Assembly (NCBI RefSeq): GCF_002929745.1
Contig: NZ_PJIQ01000003.1
Span: 186,001-250,000, forward strand
Direction of reading: 5' to 3'
Length of the DNA: 64,000 nucleotides
DNA from: Arthrobacter sp. B1805
GTDB taxonomy: Bacteria; Actinomycetota; Actinomycetes; Actinomycetales; Micrococcaceae
In this document: positions 44,989-53,536 of the stretch, in pieces
Position numbering within the stretch: position 1 is the first letter of the stretch
Layout of the letters: each line of letters starts with the position of its first letter
Position numbers and translations under genes: made by a program
The notes under the pieces: model-generated
What the model was told of the DNA's origin: nothing
The model's input: only the letters and a program-made list of their open reading frames with translations
Databases searched by the model: none

Positions 44989-46209
44989 ATGAGCCTTACG
45001 CTCGCCAAGCAGCTGCTCGAGCAGCGCAGAGCCGCCCACGAGAAGGGCAAGGTCATCCTCGACCGCGCCGAAGCCGAGAAGCGCGATCTCTCGGCTGAGG
45101 AGCGCGTCGAGTTCGACCAGATCACTCAGGAGATGGACTCCCTCCGCGCCCAGTCGGACCGCCTCGTCGCGTTCGACAACGAGCGGAAGGACATCGAGGA
45201 GTCCTTCCGCAGCATCCCCGGCTCCGGGGACGAGCACCGCGGCGGGAACGCCGACGCCGACGAGCAGATCCGTTCGCTCATCGCCGGCGGCCGCAACGCC
45301 GCGATCGATTACGTTCCTACCACGGAGGAGCGCAAGGAAGTCCGCGCGATGGTTAAGGGAACGCAGGCTGCTGGCGGCGCACTGGTCCCGACCACGTTCT
45401 ACGGCCAGCTGATGGAGCACGCGATCGAGACGTCGGCGATCCTTTCGGCTGGCGCGACGATCCTCTACACCTCCACCGGTGAAGAGATCCAGGTGCCCGT
45501 CACGATCAACGCGCCGACCGGTGCTCAGGTGGGCGAGGGTCAGCCGATCCCGGTCTCCGATCCCGTCCTCGGGAAGCGCAGCCTCGGCGCCTACAAGTAC
45601 GGCGACCTCAACCAGGTCAGCCGCGAGCTGGCCGACGACGCCGCGTTCGACATCGAGGGCTTCATCGCCCGCCAGGCCGGCCGTGCGGTCGGCAATGCCC
45701 TGGGCGCGAAGCTCGTCTCGGGTACCGGCGTGAACGAGCCCTCGGGCCTGATCACGACCAGCCTGCTCGGTGTCACCGGTGCGGGAGCGGTGCCGACGTT
45801 CGACGAGCTGATCCAGCTCTTCTACTCGGTCATCGGTCCGTACCGCAACAGCCCTTCGGCCGCTTGGCTGATCAAGGACTCCACCGCCGCGCAGCTGCGC
45901 GTCATCAAGGACGGCAACGGCCAGTACATCTGGCAGCCGTCCGTGGTCCTCGGCCAGCCCGACGCGCTGCTGGGCAAGCCGATCTACACCGACCCAACGG
46001 TGCCGGGTTCCGGCGCCGGCGCCCGGTCGGTCGCCTTCGGTGACCTGTCCGCGTACTTCGTACGGATCGTCAACGGTGTCCGCTTCGAGCGGTCCGACGA
46101 GTTCGCATTCGACCGCGACCTCATCACCTACCGGACGCTCATCCGAGGCGACGGCATCCTGGTCGACCAGACCGGCGCGGTCAAGCACTTCGCCGGCGCC
46201 GGCGCGTAA
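44989..46209 (+). CDS. Major capsid protein (HK97 fold) with delta domain
   Basis: 406 residues. The N-terminal 90 or so are a charged coiled-coil delta/scaffold domain (LLEQRRAAHEKGKVILDRAE); after it, GTQAAGGALVPTTFYGQL opens the HK97-fold shell domain, with GSGAGARSVAFGDLSAYFVR near the end. The upstream protease should remove the delta domain. The ATG follows AAAGGGG. Confidence 0.93.
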   Translation: MSLTLAKQLLEQRRAAHEKGKVILDRAEAEKRDLSAEERVEFDQITQEMDSLRAQSDRLVAFDNERKDIEESFRSIPGSGDEHRGGNADADEQIRSLIAGGRNAAIDYVPTTEERKEVRAMVKGTQAAGGALVPTTFYGQLMEHAIETSAILSAGATILYTSTGEEIQVPVTINAPTGAQVGEGQPIPVSDPVLGKRSLGAYKYGDLNQVSRELADDAAFDIEGFIARQAGRAVGNALGAKLVSGTGVNEPSGLITTSLLGVTGAGAVPTFDELIQLFYSVIGPYRNSPSAAWLIKDSTAAQLRVIKDGNGQYIWQPSVVLGQPDALLGKPIYTDPTVPGSGAGARSVAFGDLSAYFVRIVNGVRFERSDEFAFDRDLITYRTLIRGDGILVDQTGAVKHFAGAGA

Positions 46210-46303
46210 CCAGCAGCTCCACTCCTGACGGGCAGGCGGACACCGTTCCCCTGCCCGTCAGCGACCACGCACCAAGCAACAGCCCTACCTGAGGAGCATG
46301 ATC

Positions 46304-46699
46304 ATGGCTGAGAAGAAGAAGGAAGTCCGGATGATCGGCAGGATCTCCGGCACGCGCGACGGCAAGGACTGGCCCGCGCCCGGCGAGAAGATCACCCTGC
46401 CCGAGACGGAGGCCCTGCAGCTGATTGCCTCCGGCCTCGCCGCCGATCCCACAGTCGAGGAGAAGGCGCTCGCCGCCAAGGCCGGCGTCGAGACCGCCAC
46501 GACCTCGGGCAACCGGCCCCTGGTCACCGAGACGGCAGCCGACGCGAAGGCCCGCGCCGACGCTCTCGCGGCCGAACAGGCAGCCAGTGACCTGGCGGCC
46601 GCGGAAGCAGCTGCGAAGCTCACAGCGGACGCAGCGAAGTCCTCGGCCGGCAAGGCACCCAACGCGACGAAGAACGCCGATAAGGCCGACGCGAAGTAA
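46304..46699 (+). CDS. Lys/Ala-rich head protein
   Basis: 131 residues from the ATG at 46304, 7 bases after GAGGAG; an ATG at 46298 is too close. N-terminal domain RMIGRISGTRDGKDWPAPGE then a long Ala/Lys/Asp low-complexity tail (KADAK end). Similar small proteins sit after capsid genes in actinophages, possibly decoration or connector related; not shown. Confidence 0.65.
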   Translation: MAEKKKEVRMIGRISGTRDGKDWPAPGEKITLPETEALQLIASGLAADPTVEEKALAAKAGVETATTSGNRPLVTETAADAKARADALAAEQAASDLAAAEAAAKLTADAAKSSAGKAPNATKNADKADAK

Positions 46700-47487
46700 T
46701 GGGCTCCGTGGACCTCGGCGGAACCGCCAAGGTCAGCCTGAAGGGCACCGTGGCGGCGGGCGCGAACATCGCGCTCGCCGTCACGCAGCCTGACGGTCTG
46801 ACCCTCAACCCGGCACCAATCGTCGATCAGGAGGGGAAGACAGCCACACTGGTCCCGACTATGCCCGGCCGGCACCTGCTCCGATGGCTGGCGACGGGCA
46901 CGGAGACTGACGTCTTCACCGACGTCCTCGACGTGTGGCCCGCCGACCCGCGGTTCATCATCTCGCTCGAGGAGGCAGAGAACGGGCTGCGGTGGAGGAA
47001 CCCCTCGGCCGCGGACCGCGAGGACCTCCGGCTGTACATCGCCGCGGCGACGGAAGTAATCGAGGACATCGTCGGACCGATGGTCGCCTCGACCTACATA
47101 CACCACGCGGCCGGCGGCGGCTCCGTCGTCCTCCCACATATCCCGAGCCAGGTAATCGCCGTGACGATCGACGGGCTGCCCGTGGTCGAGTACTACGCGG
47201 ACTTCCAGTCGGGCATCGTCTACGCGGGCACTCGCTACCACCCTGCGTCATTCGTCGCCGGCGACGTCGCGGTGACGTACTCGTTCGGTTCCCCAATCAT
47301 CCCGCCCAACGTGCGCCTGGCAGCCCGCGAACTGGTCCGGCACTGGTGGCAGATCGGCATGCAGGGACAGGGCGCAGTCCGCGGGCAGGAACCCACGGCC
47401 GACGCCTTCACGCCGTCAGGCTTCGCGGTCCCTCGACGGGTCGTCGAACTGTGCAGCCCGCACCAGCAGATCGGAGGCTTCGCATGA
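46699..47487 (+). CDS. Head-tail connector-like protein
   Basis: 262 residues. First about 80 residues form an Ig-like beta domain (GTAKVSLKGTVAAGANIALA); then a helical connector domain of gp6 type with SAADREDLRLYIAAATEVIED and LAARELVRHWW. The fusion of an Ig-like domain to the connector is common in actinophages. Starts by TAATG overlap. Confidence 0.75.
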   Translation: MGSVDLGGTAKVSLKGTVAAGANIALAVTQPDGLTLNPAPIVDQEGKTATLVPTMPGRHLLRWLATGTETDVFTDVLDVWPADPRFIISLEEAENGLRWRNPSAADREDLRLYIAAATEVIEDIVGPMVASTYIHHAAGGGSVVLPHIPSQVIAVTIDGLPVVEYYADFQSGIVYAGTRYHPASFVAGDVAVTYSFGSPIIPPNVRLAARELVRHWWQIGMQGQGAVRGQEPTADAFTPSGFAVPRRVVELCSPHQQIGGFA

Positions 47488-47957
47488 GCAGTCCTGTCTC
47501 CGCCGTCTGGGCATTCAAGAAGGCGCTCGTCGCCGCAACCCGCGAACTGATGGCAGCGGACGAGGACACCATCAGGGTCCTCGTCACCGCCGGCACGCCG
47601 GGCACCTACGCGCCCGACGACATCATTGCCTTCGGTCGGGCCAGCTCCCGGCAGGACCGGGCGAACCTCGGCCCGCAGCGGCAGCGCGAGGAAGTCCTGT
47701 CCTGCTCCGCGACCTTCTCCTGCCTGGTTGGCGGCGGCGAGGAAGCGGAGGAGGAATCGCAGGAACGTGCCCTGCAGCTGCTCGGCCTCATCGAGCGCCA
47801 CGTCCGCCTGACCGACACCACGCTCGGCGGCGTCGTCCGGCACTGCTTCCTCACCGAGATCGAGACGGAGGGCGAGACGCCTCCGGAGTACACAAGCCAG
47901 GGCCGCGCGGTCGACGTCGTGGCAACCTTCGAAGCCCGCAACCGGGTCAAGGGATAG
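47484..47957 (+). CDS. Probable tail terminator / neck protein
   Basis: 157 residues. Helical N-terminus (VSAVWAFKKALVAATRELMA) and a beta-rich core ending with a strand SQGRAVDVVATFEARN. Position between connector and tail tube suggests the tail-completion role; family match is weak. Confidence 0.6.
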   Translation: MSSPVSAVWAFKKALVAATRELMAADEDTIRVLVTAGTPGTYAPDDIIAFGRASSRQDRANLGPQRQREEVLSCSATFSCLVGGGEEAEEESQERALQLLGLIERHVRLTDTTLGGVVRHCFLTEIETEGETPPEYTSQGRAVDVVATFEARNRVKG

Positions 47958-47966
47958 GAACCGCTC

Positions 47967-48143
47967 ATGCGCATCATCAGGAACATCTCGCCGCTCGGCG
48001 CTCTCGACGTCCCACTCCTCGGGAAGACGCTCGAGCCAGGCGAGGAGATCTCGGTCAAGAACAAGACTGCGGACCAGCTGCTGCTGCAGTCCGACAACTA
48101 CGAGCTGGTCGAAGCCGGCAACGAAGGAGATGACTCCGAATGA
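47967..48143 (+). CDS. Small phage protein before tail tube
   Basis: 58 residues: MRIIRNISPLGALDVPLLGK then a beta-rich middle (LEPGEEISVKNK) and an acidic end. Resembles small head/neck beta proteins; it overlaps the tail-tube gene by 4 bases. AGGAACCGCTC lies upstream, a weak ribosome site. Confidence 0.65.
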   Translation: MRIIRNISPLGALDVPLLGKTLEPGEEISVKNKTADQLLLQSDNYELVEAGNEGDDSE

Positions 48144-49165
48144 ACACACAGCTCGACTGCTCCATCGGCCTCAAGGAAGAAACCGGCTACGGCACCGCGG
48201 TTGTCCCCGACCGGTTCACCGAGTTCGTCAGCGAGTCCCTCGCCTGGACTCCCGAGTTCAAGCAGGGCGCAGGCCTCCGCCTCGGATCCCGCGTCCCCCG
48301 CGCATCCCGCCGGGCCCTGGTCAAGCAGTCCGCCGGCGGCGACATCGAGCTCGAGATGACGACGAAGGGAATGGGCCTGTTCCTCAAGGCGCTCTTCGGC
48401 AACTCGACGAGCACCGCGATCGGAGCCTCCGGTGCGTTCCAGCAGGTGCACACCCTCACCACGACGAGTCCACTGCCCTCCTACACCATCCAGAAGGGCA
48501 CGCCGCTTCTGCATGGCGAGGTGTCCGCAACGACGTTCCTCGGCGCGATGTGCGCCTCGGCCGAGCTGTCCGCGTCCAACGCGGACATCGTCAAGCTCAA
48601 GACGAGCTGGTCCGCACGCGAGATCAAGACCGACACGGCGTACGCGCCGCCGTCCTACGCCGTCGACGGGGATCTCCTCACCTTCGTCCACGGGGCAATC
48701 AGGATCGGCGGAGACGTCACTCCTCCCACCGCGACTGCGCTCGCGGACGGAGGTGCTGACGCCGCGAACATCACCGAGTTCTCGCTGACCATCGACAACA
48801 AGCTCGACGAGGGCGGCTTCACGTTCGGCGGCCAGGGCAAGCGCAACCGGAGGCAGGCCGTCGGTCTCGCCGAGGTGAAGGGCAAGATCACCGCCGAGTA
48901 CAGCAGCAACGTGCTCCGGGACGCCTACCTCAACCAGCTCCCGCTGACGCTGGTCATGACCTTCGAGACGCCGACCGACATCGCCCCGGGGGTGAAGGCC
49001 GCGCTGCAGATCTTCCTGCCGGTCATCAAGCTCGAGGGCGAAGTGCCGAAGTCCAACGGCGGCGAGGTCATCACGCAGTCGATCGACTTCACCGGACTGG
49101 ACCCGGCGCTCGCCGGCGTCGCACCCGTGTACGCGGTGTACCGCACCACCGACACCGACATCTAG
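48140..49165 (+). CDS. Major tail (tube) protein
   Basis: 341 residues, beta-rich, with FKQGAGLRLGSRVPRASRRA, GGDIELEMTTKGMGLFLKAL and ITEFSLTIDNKLDEGG, the pattern of siphovirus tail tube proteins. It stacks into the tube around the tape measure. Start overlaps the small upstream gene. Confidence 0.85.
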   Translation: MNTQLDCSIGLKEETGYGTAVVPDRFTEFVSESLAWTPEFKQGAGLRLGSRVPRASRRALVKQSAGGDIELEMTTKGMGLFLKALFGNSTSTAIGASGAFQQVHTLTTTSPLPSYTIQKGTPLLHGEVSATTFLGAMCASAELSASNADIVKLKTSWSAREIKTDTAYAPPSYAVDGDLLTFVHGAIRIGGDVTPPTATALADGGADAANITEFSLTIDNKLDEGGFTFGGQGKRNRRQAVGLAEVKGKITAEYSSNVLRDAYLNQLPLTLVMTFETPTDIAPGVKAALQIFLPVIKLEGEVPKSNGGEVITQSIDFTGLDPALAGVAPVYAVYRTTDTDI

Positions 49166-49767
49166 TGGCACGCCCGGCCTTCCAGCGCGGGGGCGGGCCA
49201 GACCTTCCGGAGATACAGATCACCGCTGTCAACCTCCGGCAGGTCATGGCTGACGCGAAAGCCGTCAGCCCGAAGCTCCAGCGCGAGCTGCGCAAGTCCC
49301 TCCGCTCGGTCGGTGATCACATCATCGCCGACCAGCGCGCGCTGCTGTCAGCACCGCTGCCCGGCAACGCGGTAAAGACCGGGCAGCGTATCCGATTGGT
49401 GGGCGGCAAGGGCGGGAAGAAGCAATACCTCCGCGCGGTGAACACCTACAAGGCCGAGAGTGCCAGCCGCTCACGGTCGACAGGTATGAGGAACCGGCTC
49501 AAGTCCGGCCTGAAGACCCGGGTCGTCACTGGCGCCACCCGCTCCGGAATCTCCATCCGCGCGGACAAGAGCGTCGGCGGAGCGATGACGAAGACCTGGA
49601 ACAAGCGCACCTTCCGCCACCCCGTCTTCGGGAAGAAGACGTACGTGACCCAATTCGGTCAGCCCTACTGGTGGGACCCGATCAAGCGCGGCCAGCAAGA
49701 GGCCCGCACCAACGCGCTCGCCGCGATCGACAAAGCACTCGAGCAGATAGGAAGCACCGGACTGTGA
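49165..49767 (+). CDS. Basic tail-assembly protein (HK97 gp10-like)
   Basis: 200 residues, strongly basic (KSLRSVGDHIIADQRALLSA, then KSGLKTRVVTG). Ends with GQPYWWDPIKRGQQEARTNA, a block shared by neck/tail-completion proteins of this kind. GTG start inside the previous stop. Role assigned from position and composition. Confidence 0.65.
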   Translation: MARPAFQRGGGPDLPEIQITAVNLRQVMADAKAVSPKLQRELRKSLRSVGDHIIADQRALLSAPLPGNAVKTGQRIRLVGGKGGKKQYLRAVNTYKAESASRSRSTGMRNRLKSGLKTRVVTGATRSGISIRADKSVGGAMTKTWNKRTFRHPVFGKKTYVTQFGQPYWWDPIKRGQQEARTNALAAIDKALEQIGSTGL

Positions 49768-50144
49768 AACTGATCATCAGCGGCAAGAAGTACGAGCTCG
49801 ACGAATCGATGCAGAAGGCGTCGCTGAACGACCTCTACGTACTCAAGGTCCGCTCCGGAATGGGGATCAAGAGCCTCAAGGACAACCTGATCAAGATGCA
49901 GACGTACGAGGATCCGCTCGACTTCCTCGACGAGGCCGACAACCTCATGGCGCTGCAGGCAATGATCTGGCTGTGCCGTCGCTTCGCCGGCGAGAACCTC
50001 ACCATCGAGCAGGCGAACTCCTGCCCGCTCAACGAGATCGGCTTCGAGTCCGATGAACCAGAGCCCGAGGCAGAGGCGGCCCCGGACCCAAAAGTAACTC
50101 CTCCGGATTCCGATCCGGCAGGCGAGCCGCCCGCACCCCAGTAA
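49764..50144 (+). CDS. Tail assembly chaperone, short form (G-type)
   Basis: 126 residues. N-terminal YELDESMQKASLNDLYVLKV and a helical middle; the C-terminus is Pro/Glu-rich. Contains the heptamer CCCAAAA (50087-50093) in the correct frame (C CCA AAA), so part of the ribosomes should shift into the next frame. Overlaps the previous gene by 4 bases. Confidence 0.8.
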   Translation: MKLIISGKKYELDESMQKASLNDLYVLKVRSGMGIKSLKDNLIKMQTYEDPLDFLDEADNLMALQAMIWLCRRFAGENLTIEQANSCPLNEIGFESDEPEPEAEAAPDPKVTPPDSDPAGEPPAPQ

Positions 50145-50314
50145 TCGAGGAGACGGACGACATCGAGTTGTCCGTCTTCCGCTGGATCCCGACGATCGCC
50201 CATGTCTGGCCCGGCATCACGCCTCTGAACGTCTGGGAGATGCGCTACGACATGTGGCTGCTCTTCGTCCGCAATGCTCGCGTCTGGGAAGAAGAGCGCA
50301 CCAAGAAGAAGTGA
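49764..50314 (+). CDS. Tail assembly chaperone, frameshifted long form (GT-type)
   Basis: The -1 frame after CCCAAAA (50087-50093) is open to the TGA at 50312-50314 and adds 73 residues (including VFRWIPTIAHVWPG and WEMRYDMWLLFVRNARVWEE). Total about 183 residues. A G/GT pair by -1 frameshift directly before the tape measure is the rule in siphoviruses; the T part has no good start of its own. Confidence 0.85.
50087..50093 (+). promoter_or_regulatory. Programmed -1 frameshift slippery site
   Basis: CCCAAAA read as C CCA AAA in the G frame; slipping to CCC AAA keeps pairing in both sites. Lies 51 bases before the G stop, with the -1 frame open on both sides. Confidence 0.8.
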
Positions 50315-50327
50315 ATAGGGAAGGGCG

Positions 50328-52571
50328 GTGCCCGTGGCTACTCAGCAGCTGCTGTTCGACATCTTCGCCAGGTCGCAGGGCGTCGAGAAGACCTTCGACT
50401 CCATCGTCAGCAGCGCCGACGCTATGGAGTCCAAGCTGGGGCCCGCGGGCCAGCGCGCTTCGAAGGCGCTCTCATCCCCGATCCTCCTCGGTGGGGCTGC
50501 CGCCATCGGCGGGGCGGTCGTCGGGCTCGGTGCTCAGTTCGGTCAGATGGCAGCCACTGCGGAGCAGAACGCCGGCGCCGTCGGCACCGTGTTCGGTACG
50601 GCGGCCGGGGACGTCGAGGGGTACGCAACCCGGGCAGCGGATGCTGTCGGTCTCTCCTCGAGCGCCTACAACGAGTTGTCAGCTGTCACGGGGACAGCCC
50701 TCAAGTCGGCGGGCGTCCCAATGGACGAGCTCGCGAAGAAGAACGACGAGCTGATCACCCGTGGAGCTGACCTCGCGTCCGTCTTCGGAGGCACCACGAC
50801 AGAGGCTGTCGGCGCGATGGGTGCGGCCTTCCGCGGCGAGTTCGACAGCCTCGAGCGGTACGGCCTGACCCTGACCGCTGCGCAGGTGGAAGCGGAGCTT
50901 GCCGCTCGTGGACAGGACAATCTCGGCGGTGCAGCGCTGGAGGCGGCGAAGAAGCAGGCCACGATGGACCTGATCATGCAGCAGTCCGCGACCTCTGCGG
51001 GGAACTTCGCCAAGGAGTCGGACACAGCCGCTGGCGCTCAGGAACGCCAGGCAGCCGCCTTCGAGAACGCCGGCGCCAAACTCGGGGAGACCCTGCTGCC
51101 GGCCATGACGAAGCTCGCAGAGATCGCGACCGCGGCCGCAACGTGGATTAGTCAGAACGCGGGCCTGGTGACAGGCTTCGCGATCGCCCTCGGAGTACTC
51201 GCCGGCGTCATCGGCATACTCTCCGCAGCCGTCACCGTGATGAACATCGTCATGGCCCTCAACCCCATGACGTGGATCATCGTCGGCGTGATCGCCCTCA
51301 TCGCGGCGCTCGCCCTGCTCATCGCCAACTGGGACGTCGTCGTGGCATGGATATCCACCGTATGGGGCGGCTTCCTCACCTGGCTGCAAGGTGTCGTCGG
51401 CGGCTTCGTCGGCTGGTGGAACGGCCTCTGGGCTGGCTTCGCCGGCTGGATGCAGGCGCTGTGGGCTGGCCTCGTCGGCTTCCTACAGGCGGCATGGCAG
51501 GGCTACGTCGCCTGGATCACCGCCGTCGTGGTCGGCTTCATGGGCTGGTGGAACGGCTTCTGGGCTGGCTTCGCCGGCTTCTTCCAGGCGCTCTGGGCGG
51601 GGCTGGTCGGCGTCGTACAGGGCCTCTGGCAAGGCTACGTCGCCTGGATCACCGGAGTTGTCGCGGGCTTCATGGGCTGGTGGAACGGCATGTGGAACGG
51701 CTTCACGAGCTTCTTCCAAGGGCTGTGGGCGGGTCTCGTCGGCGTCGTGCAAGGCATCTGGCAGGGCTACGTCGGCTGGCTGACCGGAGTCGTCTCCGGC
51801 TTCATGGGCTGGTGGAACGGCATGTGGACGGCGATCACGTCGTTCCTCACCGGTGCCTGGCAGAACATGGTCGCAGGCGCCACGCAGATGGGTTCGAACC
51901 TGTTCGCGTTCTTCAGCTCCATTCCGGGGCGAATCCTCGCGGTCCTCTCCGGAGCTGGCAGCTGGCTGCTCAGCACCGGGCAGAACCTCGTCTCCGGCCT
52001 GATGAACGGGATCACCGGGACCATCGGTCGCGTCTGGTCCTTCCTCGGCGGGCTCGCGGGCAGCGTCACGGGCGCGGTCTCCGGCGCCGGCTCCTGGCTC
52101 TACAGCACCGGCACCAACCTGATCCAAGGGCTCGTCAACGGCGTCCAGGCCATGGCTGGCAGGATCCGCGACGCCGTCCGTGGAGTCATCGGGAACGTCG
52201 TTGATTTCGCTAAGGACATCCTCGGGATCGCTTCCCCGTCGAAGGTCTTCACCGTTATCGGGCAACAGACCGGCGAGGGGTACGCGGTAGGCCTCGGCCG
52301 CATGGGTGCCCGGGTGAACGCCGAGATGGAACGGCTCATTGCTCCTCCTGATGCAGCCACGATCAGCTCGAGCATGAGTCCCACTTCTGCGCTCGCCGCC
52401 CGTGACTCAGACGGCCGAGTGCCTACCCGCGAGGAGACCAGGGAAGGCAACACTTTCCAGTTCTTCGGGGACCTGTTCGGCAGCGCTGAGCAGATCATCG
52501 ACGAGGTCGACAAGAGGAAACGCCGGGCGAACGTCCTCACCGGCACGCGGCGCATCATCGTGGAGGTGTAA
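50328..52571 (+). CDS. Tape measure protein
   Basis: 747 residues. N-terminal helical part with Ala/Gly-rich segments; hydrophobic helices at about 280-335; then a Trp-rich repeat region (about 360-505) built of 44-residue units such as FMGWWNGFWAGFAGFFQALW; then amphipathic helices (GAGSWLLSTGQNLVSGLMNG twice over) and a C-terminal polar tail. No peptidase motif visible. GTG start with AGGGAAGGG upstream; GTG 50334 is an alternative. Sets tail length (by the usual about 0.15 nm per residue rule, near 110 nm). Confidence 0.92.
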   Translation: MPVATQQLLFDIFARSQGVEKTFDSIVSSADAMESKLGPAGQRASKALSSPILLGGAAAIGGAVVGLGAQFGQMAATAEQNAGAVGTVFGTAAGDVEGYATRAADAVGLSSSAYNELSAVTGTALKSAGVPMDELAKKNDELITRGADLASVFGGTTTEAVGAMGAAFRGEFDSLERYGLTLTAAQVEAELAARGQDNLGGAALEAAKKQATMDLIMQQSATSAGNFAKESDTAAGAQERQAAAFENAGAKLGETLLPAMTKLAEIATAAATWISQNAGLVTGFAIALGVLAGVIGILSAAVTVMNIVMALNPMTWIIVGVIALIAALALLIANWDVVVAWISTVWGGFLTWLQGVVGGFVGWWNGLWAGFAGWMQALWAGLVGFLQAAWQGYVAWITAVVVGFMGWWNGFWAGFAGFFQALWAGLVGVVQGLWQGYVAWITGVVAGFMGWWNGMWNGFTSFFQGLWAGLVGVVQGIWQGYVGWLTGVVSGFMGWWNGMWTAITSFLTGAWQNMVAGATQMGSNLFAFFSSIPGRILAVLSGAGSWLLSTGQNLVSGLMNGITGTIGRVWSFLGGLAGSVTGAVSGAGSWLYSTGTNLIQGLVNGVQAMAGRIRDAVRGVIGNVVDFAKDILGIASPSKVFTVIGQQTGEGYAVGLGRMGARVNAEMERLIAPPDAATISSSMSPTSALAARDSDGRVPTREETREGNTFQFFGDLFGSAEQIIDEVDKRKRRANVLTGTRRIIVEV
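51402..51836 (+). repeat. 132-bp tandem repeats in the tape measure gene
   Basis: Three full units and a partial fourth, each 44 codons, beginning FVGWWNG/FMGWWNG and containing LWAGLVG and WQGYV. Units differ at several positions, so not a recent duplication. Confidence 0.85.
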
Positions 52572-53536
52572 TGGGAATCCTGCTGGGCGTACCACTCGCC
52601 CCGTCGTCGCTGCCGAACAACCAGTGGGAGGACGTCCGAATCATCTGGCGTGGCGTCGATGGGTCGACGTGGGATCTTACGGATCCGACCTCGGGCGTGT
52701 ATCTGAACCGGGACGGCGTCGAGGGGCTGCACCACGTTGACTTCCAGGAGTGGGTGCAGAAGTCACCGACTGTCCCCGGCCAGCAGTTCAACGGCGCGCA
52801 GGCCGAACCCCGTGAGCTGTTCTTCCCGATCGAGGTCTACAACGAGAACGGGTCCGCGGAGTGGGCCCAGCAGAACGATCAGTGGTGGAAGTCGCTCAGC
52901 CCGAGGGCATACGGCGAGGTCACCGTCGTCCTCCCGGGCGGCCGCCGGTTCACGATCGCAGCGAGGTTCAAGCCGAAAGCTGGCAAGGCATTCGCAAGCG
53001 ACCCGATCCACGACGGGTGGGCGGCGTACGGCGTGACCCTGGTTGCCGACGCTCCGTTCTTCCGGGGGCTGCCGAGGGCCGAGAGCTGGAAGGCGAACCC
53101 CGCACCTCTACCGTTCTTCGAGAAGAACGGTCCGCACCTGGTGAACATCGCCTCGGGCCACACCATCGGCTCAGCGTCGTTCGACAACCCGGGAGATGAG
53201 GAAGCATGGCCGATCTGGCGGGCCTTCGGCCCTCTCGAAACGGTCGAGGTAGGACTTGCAGGCATGATCGTCGACCTGCCCGTCGTGGACGCAGGCAAGG
53301 TCATTGTCATCGACACCGACCCCGTCGACCAGCGCCTCATCCAGTACGACTACGTTCCCGCGACCCCTGGTCAGGCCGCACAGTTCATCAACCCGGTGTC
53401 CCGTACAGCGGAGCTGACGAGACGGGACGACTTCGCGCCGATCCCACCGGGCCAGAAGGTCAAGCTCCAGCTGGCACTGACCGGCGCCGGGTCCGTGCAG
53501 GTCGAGATCACGCCGCTGCATTGGAGGGTCTTGTGA
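52571..53536 (+). CDS. Distal tail protein (Dit-like)
   Basis: 321 residues, beta-rich. N-terminal LAPSSLPNNQWEDVRIIWRG then GVDGSTWDLTDPTSGVYL; the GARLP-like positions and the middle block (FNGAQAEPRELFFPIEVY) suit the Dit ring between tube and baseplate. TAATG overlap with the tape measure. Confidence 0.78.
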   Translation: MGILLGVPLAPSSLPNNQWEDVRIIWRGVDGSTWDLTDPTSGVYLNRDGVEGLHHVDFQEWVQKSPTVPGQQFNGAQAEPRELFFPIEVYNENGSAEWAQQNDQWWKSLSPRAYGEVTVVLPGGRRFTIAARFKPKAGKAFASDPIHDGWAAYGVTLVADAPFFRGLPRAESWKANPAPLPFFEKNGPHLVNIASGHTIGSASFDNPGDEEAWPIWRAFGPLETVEVGLAGMIVDLPVVDAGKVIVIDTDPVDQRLIQYDYVPATPGQAAQFINPVSRTAELTRRDDFAPIPPGQKVKLQLALTGAGSVQVEITPLHWRVL

